NCBI GenBank assembly: GCA_025370075.1
Contig: CP073016.1
Coordinates: 124,001 to 188,000, forward strand
DNA length: 64,000 bases
From: Chryseotalea sp. WA131a
GTDB lineage: Bacteria > Bacteroidota > Bacteroidia > Cytophagales > Cyclobacteriaceae
Direction: 5' to 3'
In this document: piece by piece, positions 53,474 to 61,952 of the stretch
Numbering within the stretch: position 1 is the first letter of the stretch
How the letters are laid out: each line of letters opens with the position of its first letter
The notes under the pieces: generated by a model
What the model was told of the DNA's origin: nothing
The model's input: only the letters and a program-made list of their open reading frames with translations
The model's database searches: none
Translations under genes and position numbers: made by a program

Positions 53474-53881
53474 TTAACTTGTCAACGGTTGAAATTTTAA
53501 AATTCTTTGAAGCTTATTGTTAATTCGTTGTCCAAAGTCGGCATTAATCGTTGTCATTAAGTCTACTTGCTTTGCAAAAAGTTGAAGTCGAAAGTCCTCG
53601 TTTTCTTTTCTATTCTGAACCTCCCACTTTGTTGCCATCTCAAATGTCAAATTGTCGAATACCTCGTAAAGGAGTTCGTCAATGTCAAACGGCATTTTTC
53701 TAAATATTTCTTCTCCTCGCTCTCGGCATACATAATTGTAGCCATGTCCGTCAAGTTCGATAAAGGGTTTTGCAAAGTCGTTCGAGTGGTTGATTTCCGG
53801 AAGCAATTCAATGTCCCCGTTTACTTTCCTTAACTCGGTCACAAGCCTCTTTTGTAAGTCGTCAGGATTTAATGTCGGCAT
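53474..53881 (-). CDS. Imm63-like immunity protein
   Basis: 135 residues, soluble. ELDGHGYNYVCRERGEEIFRK followed by IDELLYEVFDNLTFEMATKWE and NEDFRLQLFAKQVDLMTTINADFGQRI fits the Imm63 pattern (polymorphic-toxin immunity family). Usual length. Such genes protect against contact-dependent or secreted toxins; an orphan immunity gene in a cassette would extend resistance to foreign toxins. No toxin gene is adjacent. Confidence 0.75.
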   Translation of the reverse strand: MPTLNPDDLQKRLVTELRKVNGDIELLPEINHSNDFAKPFIELDGHGYNYVCRERGEEIFRKMPFDIDELLYEVFDNLTFEMATKWEVQNRKENEDFRLQLFAKQVDLMTTINADFGQRINNKLQRILKFQPLTS

Positions 53882-53910
53882 AGTCTAATTTGTCCAAGCG
53901 AATGACCCAC

Positions 53911-54033
53911 AACGTTTGTGTTTCTGCAGTGGTGCGCTTCCGAAGCCGCGTCCTGTCCCACGAAACCAAACGTGGAACGAAGATAAAAACTTATAGCTTA
54001 CACGTCACCGCACCATTGCAGAAACATTTTGTT
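53911..54033 (-). repeat. attC-like site 40 (family F), right end of the minus-strand array
   Basis: 123 bp. Arms TTTGTGTTTCTGCAGTGGTGCG / CGCACCATTGCAGAAACAT. Followed by GTTGGTGGCTGTGTGGCC, a cassette end with the expected G at position 11, but that cassette is cut off within about 80 bp. Confidence 0.86.
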
Positions 54034-54119
54034 GGTGGCTGTGTGGCCTTGTCCTCACTTCATTCGAAGTCTTCTCGTCCGTCCTATAGGTCTGCCATCA
54101 TTAATTTTATGGAGTCAAC

Positions 54120-54356
54120 TTATTTTCTAAACATTTCTAATAATGCTCCTGCTCCTAAATATGTGTAGTATGGTATAGCAGCTAAATCAACTTTAAAGTC
54201 ACCGTTATGATTAAAATATGGAAATTGTTTACCCTCCTTTCTTGCATTCGTAACATCTTTAGGACTTGCAACTCCAACTAGAAAATAGTCATATACTTGC
54301 TTTTTAGCAGGAACAACCAAGTGTTGAAAATCTTCAGAGCCCATTACTGGTGGCAT
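54120..54356 (-). pseudogene. C-terminal fragment of an M20 amidohydrolase
   Basis: 78 codons homologous to the last part of the neighbouring 437-residue amidohydrolase (PPVMGSEDF, FNHNGDFKVDLAAIP versus SNHNGNFIVDLSAIP). The N-terminal catalytic domain is missing. The left side meets the remnant of a truncated cassette at about 54110, marking the array-chromosome junction. Confidence 0.82.
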
Positions 54357-54404
54357 GCCTTGGCAACGGGAAGGGGAGGTAGACCTTACCCGTGTGTGAA
54401 GTAA

Positions 54405-54433
54405 GGGAGGAGCGTAAGCTTCTCCCTTTTTTT
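54405..54433 (+). terminator. possible terminator hairpin
   Basis: GGGAG-G-AGC pairs with GCT-T-CTCCC around GTAA, followed by T7. It acts on the plus strand where no gene precedes it, so it may be a leftover. The rest of 54357-54580 shows nothing recognisable. Confidence 0.4.
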
Positions 54434-54580
54434 AGTTGCTTTAGGTCCACAAAGGCCTTTTCGATCGGCCACTTCCAAGCTAAGTGATCTATTAATTTAA
54501 ATGCACATCAGAAGATTCTCTGTTATCTTTTTCGTTTGATCTAATAATACCTTTTTAAATGTGGTGCTCTTGCGAGGAAC

Positions 54581-55678
54581 TTACGGAACAAAGTTCACTA
54601 ATAGATAAACAGAGAAAATAACCAGGAGTACGATGCCTTGCAAAATTGTTGTTTTACCAGTGCTAAGCGAAAGCACAATAATAAAAAGTGAAAGTAAAAA
54701 AAGTACCATCATTTCAGAACTCAAGCCTAGTGAAATGGGAATCCCTGTAGCAATTGAAATGAATGAAACAGTCGGTAAAGTAAGTCCAATCGTTGCTAAA
54801 GAAGAACCAAGCGACAGGTTAAGGCCTTGCTGTAGTTGATTTTTTCTGGCCGCATTAACAGCCGAAATTCCTTCCGGTAAAAGGATGATGCTTGCGATAA
54901 GAATGCCAACTATTTCTCTTGGCGCTCCAATCTCCTCAATAAATGATTCTAACGGATGTGCCATTGATTCAGCCAGCAAAACAATAACGACCAAAAAGAT
55001 CACAAGCAATAACGCACTTGTAATCGTTTCCTTTTTTGAAGGAAATAAATCTTCTGATTCTATCGCCTCATCATCGGAAATAAAGTCATCCTTGTGCCTG
55101 ATGGTTTGAACAAACAAAAAGCTCCCATAAAGAATTAGTGTTACGAATGCAACAAACGCTAATTGCTCTGTGCTATAAAAGGGTCCTGTGACGGCAAGTG
55201 TAAAGTTTGGTAAAATCAGCGTTAAAACCGAGATAGCAACCAGCACTGTTATGGCAGCCTTTGCTCCATCTATCGAGAATGTTTGGTTCTTAAATTTAAT
55301 TCCTCCAATTAAAATCACAAGGCCTACCATGCCTGTCAGAATGATCATTACCGTTGCAAAAACGGTATCGCGCGCAAGCATTGATGAATCAGCTCCTGCT
55401 TCGAACATCAGTGAGACTATAATGGAAACTTCAATTAAGGTGACTGCTAAAGCCAAGATCAGGGCGCCATAAGGTTCACCAACTTTTTTTGCAACAACCT
55501 CCGCATGATGAACAGCATTTAATACGCCAACAATCAGCGCCAAAAAGGAGAGAATATAGAACGGAACCCAGTGGACAATCTCACCAATAATAAAAACACC
55601 CCAGACCAAAACTGGTACCAGAAAGGTCCACACGGAAAAACCGTAAATATTGTTGGCATTCTTGGAGAGCTGACTCAT
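54581..55678 (-). CDS. ChaA-like calcium/proton antiporter
   Basis: 365 residues, about ten transmembrane helices. The cation/proton exchanger signature is visible in both halves: the first alpha repeat GEPYGALILALAVTLIEVSIIVSLM and the second EEIGAPREIVGILIASIILLPEGISAVNAARKNQL, each with the membrane-embedded acidic residue. A cytoplasmic acidic loop (ISDDEAIESEDLFPSKK) separates them. It exports Ca2+ or Na+/K+ in exchange for protons at the inner membrane. Chromosomal gene between array pieces. Confidence 0.87.
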   Translation of the reverse strand: MSQLSKNANNIYGFSVWTFLVPVLVWGVFIIGEIVHWVPFYILSFLALIVGVLNAVHHAEVVAKKVGEPYGALILALAVTLIEVSIIVSLMFEAGADSSMLARDTVFATVMIILTGMVGLVILIGGIKFKNQTFSIDGAKAAITVLVAISVLTLILPNFTLAVTGPFYSTEQLAFVAFVTLILYGSFLFVQTIRHKDDFISDDEAIESEDLFPSKKETITSALLLVIFLVVIVLLAESMAHPLESFIEEIGAPREIVGILIASIILLPEGISAVNAARKNQLQQGLNLSLGSSLATIGLTLPTVSFISIATGIPISLGLSSEMMVLFLLSLFIIVLSLSTGKTTILQGIVLLVIFSVYLLVNFVP

Positions 55679-55759
55679 TGTTTTTGCTTCTTTAATTTAC
55701 AGATGCTGCTAATGTATTGTACGGCCTAACGTTGAGGCTACGCTAATCGGAAAAATAAT

Positions 55760-57073
55760 TCATTTCTTAAACGCTTCCAACACCATTGCTGTTCCAACAG
55801 CTGTTCCTAAAGGAATAGCGGAAAGATCTACTATGAAATTACCATTGTGATTGCTGAACGGGAATAGCTTTCCATCCTTTTGTGCTTGGGCAAATAACTC
55901 CGGAGGCGCAACGCCAATAAGCATGTAGTCATAAGGCACATTCGGATAATCTCTAACCAATACGTGAAAATCTTCCGAACCCATCACCGGTGGAAGTGGC
56001 AAGTTCTTGCCTGGGCCGAATATCTTTTCCAGAGCGATGTTCATTTTCTCCACCAGCTTCTTGTCATTATTTAGCGGACCCAATTTTTGCTTCTGTTTAA
56101 ATGTGGGGTACAAATTCTTTGGCAATCCATTGGCTACAGCAATACCCTCATTAATACGATTTATTCCATCCACCATAATAGATCTGTCCTTTTCTGAATA
56201 CCATCGCAAGTTTAATTTTAGGGTTGCACTAGCTGGAATCACATTATTATCAGTGCCCGCACTTACAGCACCCACTGTTAAAACTGCAGGATGCTGTGGG
56301 TCCATATTACGGCTGATCAAGGTTTGATATTGAATGATTGCATTCGCTGCCATTACAATTGGATCCTTGGTTTGTTCGGGGGTAGATCCATGCCCGCTGA
56401 TTCCATAAAAAGTAATATCAATCTGATCGGCTCCCGCCAAACGATCCCCAGGCATGTTGAGGTATAATCCAACTGCGGCAGGTCCTGTATGCATACCCAG
56501 CAAGTAATTAGGTACGGGCACACCTTTGGTGTACATCTCATCGGCCATAGCAATTGCGCCAAAGCCAGTTTCTTCCGCAGGCTGACCTATTAATACAAGT
56601 GTCCCTTTCCATTCCTTCTTTAGATTCACCATCATTTTGGCTATGCCAAGCAACCAGGTGGTGTGCGCATCGTGGCCGCACATGTGCCCCAGAGGCACCT
56701 CAATCCCTTCGGTATTCTTTGCGGTTTTTGTACTGGCGTATGACAAGCCTGTTGTTTCTTTTACTGCATTGCAATCCATATCGGCCCTCCGCATTACTAT
56801 AGGTCCGTCACCATTTTTTAAAATACCGGCTACACCTGTTTTCGCAATGCCTGTTATTGTAGTGAAGCCAAGTGCTTTTAGCTCCTTGGCAACAATACCA
56901 GCCGTACGCACTTCCTCAAATGCCAATTCAGGATTTTGATGAAAGTCTTTGAAGATTTCAATCAACCTTAACCCGTCCGCGTTAGCCATTTTCTTTAATT
57001 GATCAGGAGTAGTTTGAGCATGCAGATGCTGGGTTGCCAGAAAAACGAGAAAAAACAGTTTAATCTTTTTCAT
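55760..57073 (-). CDS. exported M20-family amidohydrolase
   Basis: 437 residues with a signal peptide (MKKIKLFFLVFLATQHLHAQ). Metal-site motif G129-H-M-C132-G-H134-D-A-H137 and the later GSEDFHVL match M20D aminoacylase/hippurate hydrolase-type enzymes, which hydrolyse N-acyl amino acids or related amides with two bound metal ions. A dimerisation domain lies between (about 215-330). Complete length. A second, fragmentary paralogue at 54120 suggests a former tandem pair broken by the array boundary. Confidence 0.88.
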   Translation of the reverse strand: MKKIKLFFLVFLATQHLHAQTTPDQLKKMANADGLRLIEIFKDFHQNPELAFEEVRTAGIVAKELKALGFTTITGIAKTGVAGILKNGDGPIVMRRADMDCNAVKETTGLSYASTKTAKNTEGIEVPLGHMCGHDAHTTWLLGIAKMMVNLKKEWKGTLVLIGQPAEETGFGAIAMADEMYTKGVPVPNYLLGMHTGPAAVGLYLNMPGDRLAGADQIDITFYGISGHGSTPEQTKDPIVMAANAIIQYQTLISRNMDPQHPAVLTVGAVSAGTDNNVIPASATLKLNLRWYSEKDRSIMVDGINRINEGIAVANGLPKNLYPTFKQKQKLGPLNNDKKLVEKMNIALEKIFGPGKNLPLPPVMGSEDFHVLVRDYPNVPYDYMLIGVAPPELFAQAQKDGKLFPFSNHNGNFIVDLSAIPLGTAVGTAMVLEAFKK

Positions 57074-57286
57074 TTAAGGGTTGATAATTATTAAACATTT
57101 TCAGTTAAACAATAATGGTAACAGTAAGGTAATATTGATTTGGTAAAATTTACTTTTAAAGGTGTATATTTATAAGCCAATAAGCAAACCAATTACGCCT
57201 TTCACTTCTAGCATAACTGAAATAATATTCTTTCTCCACAAAAGATCACACTCATTTCTATTATCTCAAACTTTATTCTCCAAACA

Positions 57287-57871
57287 ATGGAAAACCAAGT
57301 TATTAAAACTTTTAAAAGCGCAATCAACTATTGGTACTTATCGTTGATACTCGGCATTCTTTTCATCATTTCAGGAATCCTGGTTTTACGTACACCGTTA
57401 GAATCGTTTCTGGCACTTTCTATCATATTTAGTGTCACATTTTTTGTTCACGGTTTCTTTGAAATCGTTTATTCCATAGCCAACCGCAAGCAAGTAGAAA
57501 ACTAGGGCTGGGTATTGTCTAGTGGTGTTGTTGATTTGCTGTTTGGAATGTGGCTAATATCAAGTCCATTGGTTTCGATGGCTGTATTACCATTTTTTGT
57601 TGGGTTTATGTTGTTGTTCCGCTCTTTCACAGCAATAGGTTTTGCAATTGATTTAAAATCTTTGGGTGTTAAAGAATGGAGATGGTTATTAGCCCTTGGC
57701 ATTTTAGGCATGCTGTTTTCTTTTATCCTGCTTTGGAATCCCTTGCTTGCCGGATTAACCATTGTGATCTGGACAGCATTAGGATTTATAACCCTTGGTG
57801 TCTATAGAATATTTCTATCGTTTAAACTTAAGCAGTTGCATACTCTTTCGAAGAAATTGTCCTTTGGCTAG
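57287..57871 (+). pseudogene. hdeD: HdeD-family membrane protein with in-frame TAG
   Basis: A continuous 194-codon frame encodes the six transmembrane helices of the HdeD family (INYWYLSLILGILFIISGIL; ISSPLVSMAVLPFFVGFMLLF; WRWLLALGILGMLFSFILLW), but TAG replaces a codon at 57503-57505, just where relatives have Trp (ENWGW; here EN-stop-GW). HdeD is linked to acid resistance in enterics; its role in Bacteroidota is unclear. Both halves stay open. Preceded by a 213-bp gene-free region divergent from the amidohydrolase, where promoters of both are expected. Confidence 0.8.
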
Positions 57872-57998
57872 TTAGTATTAAAAAAATGAGTTTATCACTA
57901 TTCTTGGCTGTCTCCGCTTTTTTTTGAATTAAGTTTAATAAATGTCAAAGGCTAAGGTTGAACATAAAAGATTTCTAAAAACCTAAAAATTAACATTC

Positions 57999-59366
57999 TT
58001 GTCCGACTAAACTAGTCTAAAAAGTCATATTTCCGTAGGGGAATTAGGTCTTAAAATGACGCTTCGTTTTTAGGGGTAGTTGCCTTACGCGATGAACAAA
58101 GGAGGGTCGCTGCTTTTTCGCCAAGCGGTATACGTATCTTTGATGAAATCGAACAAGGCAACATAACTCATCAAATGTAGCCGTATCACAGTAATCATAT
58201 TGGCAAATGATTTTTTAGTCTGTGCTTTTTTGCGGATAACGACCATTAATAGTTGAGCTATGAGCACTGCATACACTTGTATTTTAATCGCATTCTCGCT
58301 GTTACCCCAGAAGTAGCGCAGTGGAAAATTTTGTTTGATTTGTTTGAACAAGAGCTCAATCATCCATCTACACTTGTAAATCAAAGCGATTTGCGCACAG
58401 GGTAGCGTAAAGTTGTTGGTTATGAAGATGAACACTTTGCCATCATCGGATTTGAAAGTAATCCGTCTGAGTTTTAATCGCAAGGTCTGCTCTGCGGTTT
58501 TGTAGCCCACTGTGACGTACTGCTCTTTGAGAACACCCTTTGCATTTTTCCTTTGAGTGTTGTCGATAATTACTTTGGTGACATGGTACACGGCATTGCT
58601 TTTCATGCGTGTTACGAACCATACTTTTTGATTTGTCCACTTTACAAATTGATGATACAGGTTATACGCCTTATCAAATACGACAAAGCTATTGGCCGGT
58701 AACTTAATGTGGTAGAGGAATTTACGGTCATGTACCTTGGCTTCGGTCATTCTTACAAATTCAGCCACACCTGAAAAGGCATCCATCAAGGCATGCACTT
58801 TGATACCACCTTTCTTGCGTGAACCATCCAGCGGATTACGACCAACTCCTCGTAGAATGTCGCTAAACAAGCGGATGGTAGTACTGTCTATGATTTTCAA
58901 GTTACGTATACTGAGACCTTTCAACCGGCTGTCCGAGATAAAACTGTGATATTGCTTGAGTAATTTGAAGTAGATCGTTTCAAATACCAGATAACTGCGA
59001 TTGTTGTTTGCATCGGATAGCGTACTACGAGCGGGAGCCTGATCGAAACCAAGATGTGTCAGCTTTCCTTCGCAGGCCAATATGCCCTCACAAAGCTCCC
59101 GAAGGCCATTACAATAACTGAAAACACCGTATAAAAGACTTACCAGATGAACTCGTACTGGGAGACGTTTATAATACCGATTGCTTCGATGTTGCTTGCT
59201 GGACTGCTTGATAATATCCGTGGATATGCAAGAAAGTATTTGAGAAAGAATCGGCTGTCCGACAAATTTTTTACCTTTATTCATGGCTATGTGAAGTGTG
59301 GTAACTAAACGTAACCATAAAGGGTGACCTTAAAAAGGACGCCCTTTAAAAATTTTAGTCGGACAA
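57999..59366 (-). mobile_element. IS4-family insertion sequence, about 1.37 kb
   Basis: 13-bp inverted repeats TTGTCCGACTAAA (57999-58011) and its complement (59354-59366) enclose one transposase gene. No target duplication is visible: the left neighbour is chromosome and the right neighbour is a half attC-like site, so the element now sits at a rearrangement breakpoint. Confidence 0.85.
58085..59284 (-). CDS. IS4-family transposase with DUF4372 N-terminus
   Basis: 399 residues. It starts MNKGKKFVGQPILSQILSCI, DUF4372 over about 1-75. DDE core: D in LKIIDSTTIRLFSDI, D in FVVFDKAYNLYHQF, and E in CRWMIELLFKQIKQNF. Complete. It shares layout and many motifs (STLSDANxNR, GVGRNPLxG) with the 49787 transposase but is a distinct member of the family. 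Confidence 0.92.
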   Translation of the reverse strand: MNKGKKFVGQPILSQILSCISTDIIKQSSKQHRSNRYYKRLPVRVHLVSLLYGVFSYCNGLRELCEGILACEGKLTHLGFDQAPARSTLSDANNNRSYLVFETIYFKLLKQYHSFISDSRLKGLSIRNLKIIDSTTIRLFSDILRGVGRNPLDGSRKKGGIKVHALMDAFSGVAEFVRMTEAKVHDRKFLYHIKLPANSFVVFDKAYNLYHQFVKWTNQKVWFVTRMKSNAVYHVTKVIIDNTQRKNAKGVLKEQYVTVGYKTAEQTLRLKLRRITFKSDDGKVFIFITNNFTLPCAQIALIYKCRWMIELLFKQIKQNFPLRYFWGNSENAIKIQVYAVLIAQLLMVVIRKKAQTKKSFANMITVIRLHLMSYVALFDFIKDTYTAWRKSSDPPLFIA

Positions 59367-59449
59367 TAGTGTTTTGTTATCTTTATTCCGTTCGGTGCTG
59401 GGGACGGGACGCAGTTCCAAATTCCCGCCCGATCGCAAATATTTACGTT
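59367..59449 (+). repeat. half attC-like site R0 (family C), truncated by IS4
   Basis: Only the 3' half in coding orientation remains (from TGTTTTGTTATCTTTATTCC through CGATCGCAAATATTTACGTT). The promoter-like TATCTTTA is retained but its TTG partner is lost. Confidence 0.85.
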
Positions 59450-59484
59450 GTGCGCAAGTTGATAAGACGCCACGACACAAGACA

Positions 59485-59973
59485 ATGAGAATGACAAGAA
59501 TATTAATTACAGTTTTACTACTTGGGCTTTCAATCAATTCTTTCGGACAGAAATACTATTATTATAAACCGTGGAAAAATTTCAGTATCCAGGCTGACAA
59601 AATCATTTTGACCATTGACACGGTTAAATCAAAAGAAGAAAAAGAGTTTCTTGACAAAATTGCCGCTCAATTATCTAGACAACTTAATTCACATGGACTT
59701 GAGTGTGTTGTAACTGACATTACTTCAACCAGTAGCGATAAGAAAACCATAAAGATAAAATTGTCATTATTAACGCCCGCATATGTGAAACTAGAAACCC
59801 TAGGCGCAAAAATACCGCTTTGTAATCGAGTGACTTTTCAACAAATTGAGCCAAAGACGGACAAAAGAATTGACACGACTTTAAACATATCAGTTGACAA
59901 GGAAGAAGATGCGATTTCTCTATTGACTGACGACTTGACAAAAAGAATTTTAAAACAATTGACTAAGAAGTGA
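59485..59973 (+). CDS. exported hypothetical protein
   Basis: 162 residues from ATG 59485 (MRMTRILITVLLLGLSINSFGQ, signal peptide). The longer frame begins inside the half site and is rejected. The mature part has a helix with SKEEKEFLDKIAAQLSRQLNSHGLECVVTDI and strands KKTIKIKLSLLTPAYVKLETLGAKI, ending in LTDDLTKRILKQLTKK, a lipoprotein-like periplasmic fold of unknown role. First cassette of the inverted array piece; ends GTTGTGCGC + AA or TG pair. Confidence 0.76.
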   Translation: MRMTRILITVLLLGLSINSFGQKYYYYKPWKNFSIQADKIILTIDTVKSKEEKEFLDKIAAQLSRQLNSHGLECVVTDITSTSSDKKTIKIKLSLLTPAYVKLETLGAKIPLCNRVTFQQIEPKTDKRIDTTLNISVDKEEDAISLLTDDLTKRILKQLTKK

Positions 59974-59993
59974 GGACTGATCCACCAGCGCAC

Positions 59994-60115
59994 AACAAAA
60001 TGTTTGCGCAATGGTGGGGTGACGTGTTAGTTCAAAGTGTTATCTTCGTTCAACGTTTAGTTTTCGGGGACAGGACGCGGCTTCTAAAGCCCACCACTGC
60101 GCAAACACAAACGTT
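59994..60115 (+). repeat. attC-like site R1 (family F)
   Basis: 122 bp, in opposite orientation to sites 1-40. On this strand it reads CACAAC ... ACGTTGTGGG, the canonical attC polarity after a plus-strand gene. Confidence 0.86.
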
Positions 60116-60155
60116 GTGGGCAAGCCTCTGAAAAGATTCAGACCTAACCAAAAAT

Positions 60156-61262
60156 ATGATACATAGACTATTGGGACTTATTTTCTTAACGTTTCTCTCG
60201 ACAAATACCTATTCTCAGGAAAATCATTTTTTTAAGAGTAAATTGGTTGAAAAAGGAACGAACAACCCTGTTCCCTTTGCTAATGTGACTATTGCAAATA
60301 CTACACTGGGGACAGCCGCTAACTTGAACGGAGACTTCGTCATTAAAATTGATAAACGCTACTATGGAGAAAAACTCAAAATATCTTGTGTTGGATTTAT
60401 TACACGGACTATCTCAATTGACAGCGTTTTAAACCAGCCATTAACTTTGATTGAACTAAATCCTGATGTTAGCCTTTTGGACGAAATAATCATAAGTCAA
60501 GCTCCATTAAACCCCGCTGAAATTGTTAAAAAAGCGATTGAATCAACGCAGGACAATTATTTAAATACTCCTTTCAACATGGAGTTTTATTCGGAAATAG
60601 TCGCGACTGACAATACCACTAATAAAGAGTTCAAACTTGAGACTGTTTTATTTGGATACTGTGAGGGATATTCTACCTCTAAACAAAAGAAATTTGAAAT
60701 ACTGCAAAGAAGGACAACTGGAGAAGACCATTTAAAGGCACTTGACTATCCATACTGGCCAACATTTGAAATACATAACGTTGATCAGATTTCAAGTTCC
60801 TTTAGACAGGGAGTACTTAACTCAAAGCATTTAGATAAATTTAGCTTAAAATATTTAGGAGCGTCAATATTTGATAATGATACGGTTTATAATATTGAAT
60901 ACTATGCACCCAAGCCGACAAAGGAGATTACTGGGTATGGAATAGTTCCCAAAACCTATAAAGGCAATATTTACATAACGACAAATACTCACGCAATCGT
61001 CAAACATGAGATTGTAACTGACCAATTCTCATACATGATAATCTATAAAAAGCAAGACGACAAATATTTTCCGTATCTAATTATTGGTGACAGGTCACCG
61101 ACAGCGATTAGAATGTTCAGCAAAGTTCGTAATTCTTTGATTTTAAAGTACATTGAAGCGAAGAACGTAAAATTGATTGATTATAAAACGAACGAGTTTG
61201 AAGACACAGATAAAGTAAGTTATGACGAGACTTTTTGGACAAACAATTATCCCAAGAATTGA
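60156..61262 (+). CDS. exported CarboxypepD_reg-like domain protein
   Basis: 368 residues. Signal peptide to about residue 20 (MIHRLLGLIFLTFLSTNTYSQ). Residues about 25-110 are a CarboxypepD_reg_2 domain (LVEKGTNNPVPFANVTIANTTLGTAANLNGDFVIKI ... EIIISQAP), followed by a beta-rich region (about 120-368) as in DUF5686-type outer-membrane proteins but shorter. Possibly an envelope or adhesion-related protein. Single-gene cassette; ends GTTGTGGGC + AA or TG + GCC. Confidence 0.8.
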   Translation: MIHRLLGLIFLTFLSTNTYSQENHFFKSKLVEKGTNNPVPFANVTIANTTLGTAANLNGDFVIKIDKRYYGEKLKISCVGFITRTISIDSVLNQPLTLIELNPDVSLLDEIIISQAPLNPAEIVKKAIESTQDNYLNTPFNMEFYSEIVATDNTTNKEFKLETVLFGYCEGYSTSKQKKFEILQRRTTGEDHLKALDYPYWPTFEIHNVDQISSSFRQGVLNSKHLDKFSLKYLGASIFDNDTVYNIEYYAPKPTKEITGYGIVPKTYKGNIYITTNTHAIVKHEIVTDQFSYMIIYKKQDDKYFPYLIIGDRSPTAIRMFSKVRNSLILKYIEAKNVKLIDYKTNEFEDTDKVSYDETFWTNNYPKN

Positions 61263-61285
61263 GATTGAGTTTGCGGCCAGCCCAC

Positions 61286-61406
61286 AACAATATATTTGCG
61301 ATAGGCGGGGTTGACGTGTAGTTCAAAGTTTTGTTATCTTTATTGCGTTCGGTGTTGGGGACAGGACGCAGTTTCAAAATCCCCGCCCATCGCAAATATT
61401 CGCGTT
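61286..61406 (+). repeat. attC-like site R2 (family C)
   Basis: 121 bp, plus-strand polarity. Contains TTG-N21-TATCTTTA directed at the 61439 gene. Arms TATATTTGCGATAGGCGGGG / CCCCGCCCATCGCAAATAT. Confidence 0.87.
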
Positions 61407-61438
61407 ATGTGGCATTTTGTAAGACAGACCAGACGACA

Positions 61439-61930
61439 ATGAAAAATCAATTAGTGAAGGGATTTGTAGATTTCATTTACGGGACAAGCCGAGTTAAAGA
61501 AAAATATCAGATTGACAACCCAAGTGAGACAGTTGTAGCAGCAGACGCTTCAAAGGGCATAGTGACAACTGACAATCAAGACGTAAGACGCGGTATTGAT
61601 TGGGTTAATTCGCAGCGAGCAGTGATAATTATGACAACCGAGAAAATTGTTTGTGGCAAGTGGACCATCCCAATTGACAACATTTCAACTGCTCAACTTG
61701 TGAAAATTAACTCTTTATTTGGAGGTGGACAAGTCCTAAAAATAAGGACACTTGACAATACCAATTACCAGTTTGGAATGCAATTAAATGATGACTGGAG
61801 TGTTCAAAGAGTTCTCCCACTGACGATTGAAAATGCGCAGACTAAGTATTCGACATTCAGCATTATCATGCGACTATTTGCAATTGGCTGTGTACTTTAC
61901 GGACTTTACTTAATGTTGACCGAAGACTAG
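61439..61930 (+). CDS. membrane-anchored hypothetical protein
   Basis: 163 residues from ATG 61439 (MKNQLVKGFVDFIYGTSRVK); upstream codons belong to the site. A central beta domain (QRAVIIMTTEKIVCGKWTIPIDNISTAQLVKI ... GQVLKIRTLDNTNYQFGMQLND) has the pattern of PH-like/GRAM domains, followed by one C-terminal transmembrane helix (IIMRLFAIGCVLYGLYLML). Probably inner-membrane with a cytoplasmic domain. Ends GTTATGTGGC(A/G)TTTT. Confidence 0.75.
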   Translation: MKNQLVKGFVDFIYGTSRVKEKYQIDNPSETVVAADASKGIVTTDNQDVRRGIDWVNSQRAVIIMTTEKIVCGKWTIPIDNISTAQLVKINSLFGGGQVLKIRTLDNTNYQFGMQLNDDWSVQRVLPLTIENAQTKYSTFSIIMRLFAIGCVLYGLYLMLTED

Positions 61931-61952
61931 GATTCGTTAAAAAACGCCACAT

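Larger units (their letters stand above)
5618..54033 (-). other. integron-like gene-cassette array (40 attC-like sites, minus-strand coding)
   Basis: Forty 119-126 bp imperfectly palindromic sites separate genes that run almost without exception on the minus strand. On the coding strand each site reads AACA...ACGTT, as in integron attC sites, and follows its gene. For nearly every interval between sites the first 9-15 bases (GTT...) are the reverse complement of the last bases (...AAC), which is what integrase-made cassettes show. No integrase or attI is in the window, so this is either the distal part of a chromosomal integron or a CALIN (attC cluster lacking an integrase). The array interior is interrupted by IS1380- and IS4-family elements. 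Confidence 0.85.

Noticed and set aside
5618..54033. The regularly repeated 120-bp palindromes as a CRISPR array
   Set aside because: The repeats are 120 bp and separated by whole genes, the families differ from each other, and no cas genes are present.
20512..57505. Amber codon reassignment in this organism
   Set aside because: Only two in-frame TAG cases are seen and different residues are expected at them (small residue versus Trp), while other genes use TAG as a normal stop.
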